DNA of 64,000 nucleotides, from NCBI RefSeq assembly GCF_001661595.2, contig NZ_LYPF02000017.1, positions 1 through 64,000 on the forward strand, written 5' to 3'. Of the stretch, positions 62,370 through 64,000 are shown piece after piece. Source of the stretch: Crocinitomix algicola (GTDB lineage: Bacteria; Bacteroidota; Bacteroidia; Flavobacteriales_D; Crocinitomicaceae). The notes beneath the pieces are model-generated. The model saw nothing but the letters and a program-made list of their open reading frames with translations. It searched no databases and was not told the origin of the DNA. Every line of letters begins with the position of its first letter. Position 1 is the first letter of the stretch. A program made the translations under genes and the position numbers.

Positions 62370-62377
62370 CAAAATTA
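62370..62377 (-). promoter_or_regulatory. Predicted -7 promoter element of the rhomboid gene
   Basis: TAATTTTG on the minus strand, a perfect TAnnTTTG, 34 bases before the ATG at 62336 and downstream of glmS. Confidence 0.4.
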
Positions 62378-62398
62378 ACGTGTAGCCGTTTTTAATGT

Positions 62399-64000
62399 TT
62401 ATTCTACAGTAACAGACTTAGCCAGATTACGAGGTTGATCAACATTACAACCTCTCATTACGGCAATATGGTAAGATATCAATTGAAGGGGAATTGTCGC
62501 TAAAATTGGAACAATAAATTCATCCGATTTAGGGATTTCAATAATGTGGTCCGCAATGTCCTTAACCGCAGTATCTCCTTTGCTTACAATTCCTATAATT
62601 TTACCTTTACGCGCTTTTACTTCTTGGATATTACTCACCACCTTCTCATAGTGCTCACCATGTGCAGCAACTACAAAAACTGGCATATTTTCATCGATCA
62701 AGGCTATTGGCCCATGTTTCATCTCAGCTGCAGGGTATCCTTCTGCATGAATATAACTGATTTCCTTCAACTTTAAGGCACCTTCTAAAGCAATTGGATA
62801 AGACGTTCCTCGACCTAAATAAAGTGCATTCTGCGCATCTTTATATATTTCAGCAACACCGCGTATATAATCATCACTTTTTAATAGTTCCTCAATTTTT
62901 TCCGGTAAAGACTCCAATTCATCTAATAACAACTGGAATTTTTTGTCGGCAATAGTTCCTTTTCGTTTTCCTATTGCCAATGCCATTAAAGCTAAGACCA
63001 CTAATTGAGTGGTAAATGCTTTAGTTGAAGCAACACCAATCTCAGGGCCAGCGTGTGTGTAGGAACCAGCGTCAGTTACTCTAGAAATTGTCGATCCTAC
63101 CACATTAACAATACCTAACAAAGTCGCTCCTTGTTCCTTCGCCATTTTTAAAGCCGCAAGTGTATCTGCTGTCTCACCAGATTGTGAGATTGCAATCACC
63201 ACATCATTTTTATTGATAATCGGATTTCTATATCTAAACTCACTAGCATACTCAACTTCGACCGGAATACGCGCTAAATCTTCAAAATAATATTCTGCAA
63301 CCAATGCAGCGTGCCATGATGTACCACAAGCAATTATAATAATTCGATCCGCTTTGGCTATCTGCTCTTCATAATCTTTAATCCCGCCTAAAGAAACACG
63401 TCCAGATTTGGCATCTAAACGCCCTCTAAAACTATCGTGAATTGCACGTGGCTGCTCATAAATTTCTTTTAGCATAAAATGCTCATACCCCCCCTTTTCT
63501 AATTCCTCCAGCTGCATCTCTAACTCCTGTACATAAGGAGAAATTTCTTTATTACTTATGCTAATTATTCTTAATCCATTTTTTCGATCAATAATTGCAA
63601 TTTGCTCATCCTCCAAATAAACTACATTTTTTGTGTACTCAACAATTGGAGTCGCATCTGACGCTAAATAATATTCATCCTCGCCCATTCCAATTACCAA
63701 TGGACTACTTTTTTTAGCGGCAATTATTTTATCAGGATCTTCAGTAGAAACGACTACAATAGCATAAGCCCCATGCACCTCGTTTAACGCGATTCGAACA
63801 GCTTCGACTAACGAAACTCCGCTTTTCTCTTTGATATCCTCAATAAGGTGAACAAGGACTTCAGTATCCGTCTCACTCTTAAATTCGTGCCCTCTTTTTA
63901 TGAGTTCCTTCTTGAGAATATCATAATTCTCAATAATTCCATTATGCACTAGCGCTATAGAACCATCTCCAGAGCAATGGGGGTGAGCATTCACATCATT
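62399..64000 (-). CDS. glmS: Glutamine-fructose-6-phosphate aminotransferase, N-terminus outside window
   Basis: The C-terminal ~533 residues of GlmS, which makes glucosamine-6-phosphate from fructose-6-phosphate and glutamine, the first step towards UDP-GlcNAc, peptidoglycan and LPS. The visible part opens within the glutaminase domain (NDVNAHPHCSGDGSIALVHNGIIEN); the N-terminal Cys lies beyond the right edge. Two SIS isomerase domains follow (IACGTSWHAALVAEYYFED and LYLGRGTSYPIALEGALKL), and the end DQPRNLAKSVTVE is the conserved active-site tail. The open frame shows no internal start near the edge other than a GTG that is ordinary coding sequence. Nothing indicates a glmS ribozyme, as expected in this phylum. 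Confidence 0.97.
   Translation of the reverse strand, partial: NDVNAHPHCSGDGSIALVHNGIIENYDILKKELIKRGHEFKSETDTEVLVHLIEDIKEKSGVSLVEAVRIALNEVHGAYAIVVVSTEDPDKIIAAKKSSPLVIGMGEDEYYLASDATPIVEYTKNVVYLEDEQIAIIDRKNGLRIISISNKEISPYVQELEMQLEELEKGGYEHFMLKEIYEQPRAIHDSFRGRLDAKSGRVSLGGIKDYEEQIAKADRIIIIACGTSWHAALVAEYYFEDLARIPVEVEYASEFRYRNPIINKNDVVIAISQSGETADTLAALKMAKEQGATLLGIVNVVGSTISRVTDAGSYTHAGPEIGVASTKAFTTQLVVLALMALAIGKRKGTIADKKFQLLLDELESLPEKIEELLKSDDYIRGVAEIYKDAQNALYLGRGTSYPIALEGALKLKEISYIHAEGYPAAEMKHGPIALIDENMPVFVVAAHGEHYEKVVSNIQEVKARKGKIIGIVSKGDTAVKDIADHIIEIPKSDEFIVPILATIPLQLISYHIAVMRGCNVDQPRNLAKSVTVE

Overview
The window reads as a chromosomal segment of a low-GC member of the Bacteroidota, most likely order Flavobacteriales. 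The evidence is a giant secreted protein ending in a type IX secretion (T9SS) sorting domain, Bacteroidota-specific families (DUF3078, DUF4350/DUF4129 next to MoxR and DUF58), paired ExbD proteins with an extra membrane protein, and no purine-rich ribosome-binding sites. Instead, the Bacteroidota -7 promoter element TAnnTTTG recurs 15-40 bases before many starts. There is no rRNA, tRNA, CRISPR array, phage, transposase or plasmid gene; I read it as core chromosome with a few accessory genes.

Layout. 1-6690: tail of an unknown gene, a structured intergenic element, then a leftward five-gene operon (SpoIIM-like, DUF4129, DUF4350, MoxR ATPase, DUF58). 6876-8298: mscL and a DUF3078 protein. 8618-14218: orphan papain-like protein, TauE-type permease, 2OG-Fe(II) oxygenase, secreted beta-helix protein and a membrane-tethered TPR-LuxR regulator. 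14281-17751: ileS. 18019-24141: a 2040-residue T9SS cargo protein built from ~305-residue repeats. 24167-28683: secreted Gly-rich protein, NDH-2, YraN, outer-membrane barrel, TatD. 28825-33712: asparaginase, an ExbB-ExbD-ExbD energy-transducing operon, a lipoprotein and a gamma-carbonic-anhydrase-like protein. 33796-35159: universal stress protein and a DoxX-like membrane protein. 35156-37902: a Crp/Fnr regulator followed by a sulfane-sulfur cassette (persulfide-dioxygenase/rhodanese fusion, rhodanese, HMA protein). 38044-43888: ABC1 kinase, sodium:solute symporter, O-antigen-ligase-like protein, Ig-like lipoprotein. 44087-47343: asnS, ArsC-like protein, EamA transporter, free-standing biotin carrier protein. 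47347-52670: CTP-synthase-amidotransferase-like protein, lipoprotein, small orphan, saccharopine dehydrogenase, Nfu, LD-carboxypeptidase. 52721-64000: GT-C-like membrane protein, GT2 glycosyltransferase, uridine kinase, a 1219-residue NtrY-like histidine kinase, cation/proton antiporter, rhomboid protease and a 5'-truncated glmS.

The most informative observation is regulatory. The Crp/Fnr gene and the sulfane-sulfur operon behind it carry near-identical 14-bp palindromes (consensus GTRACAWTTRTYAC), each centred exactly 36.5 bases upstream of the last base of a perfect TAnnTTTG element. This is class II activator geometry and predicts a self-activating, cysteine-rich Crp/Fnr protein that switches on persulfide detoxification. 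Other points worth attention are a swapped GxHH signature in the isoleucyl-tRNA synthetase, the two-level repeat architecture of the giant T9SS protein, and an unassigned papain-like protein. I found no clear evidence of an entirely new multi-gene system.
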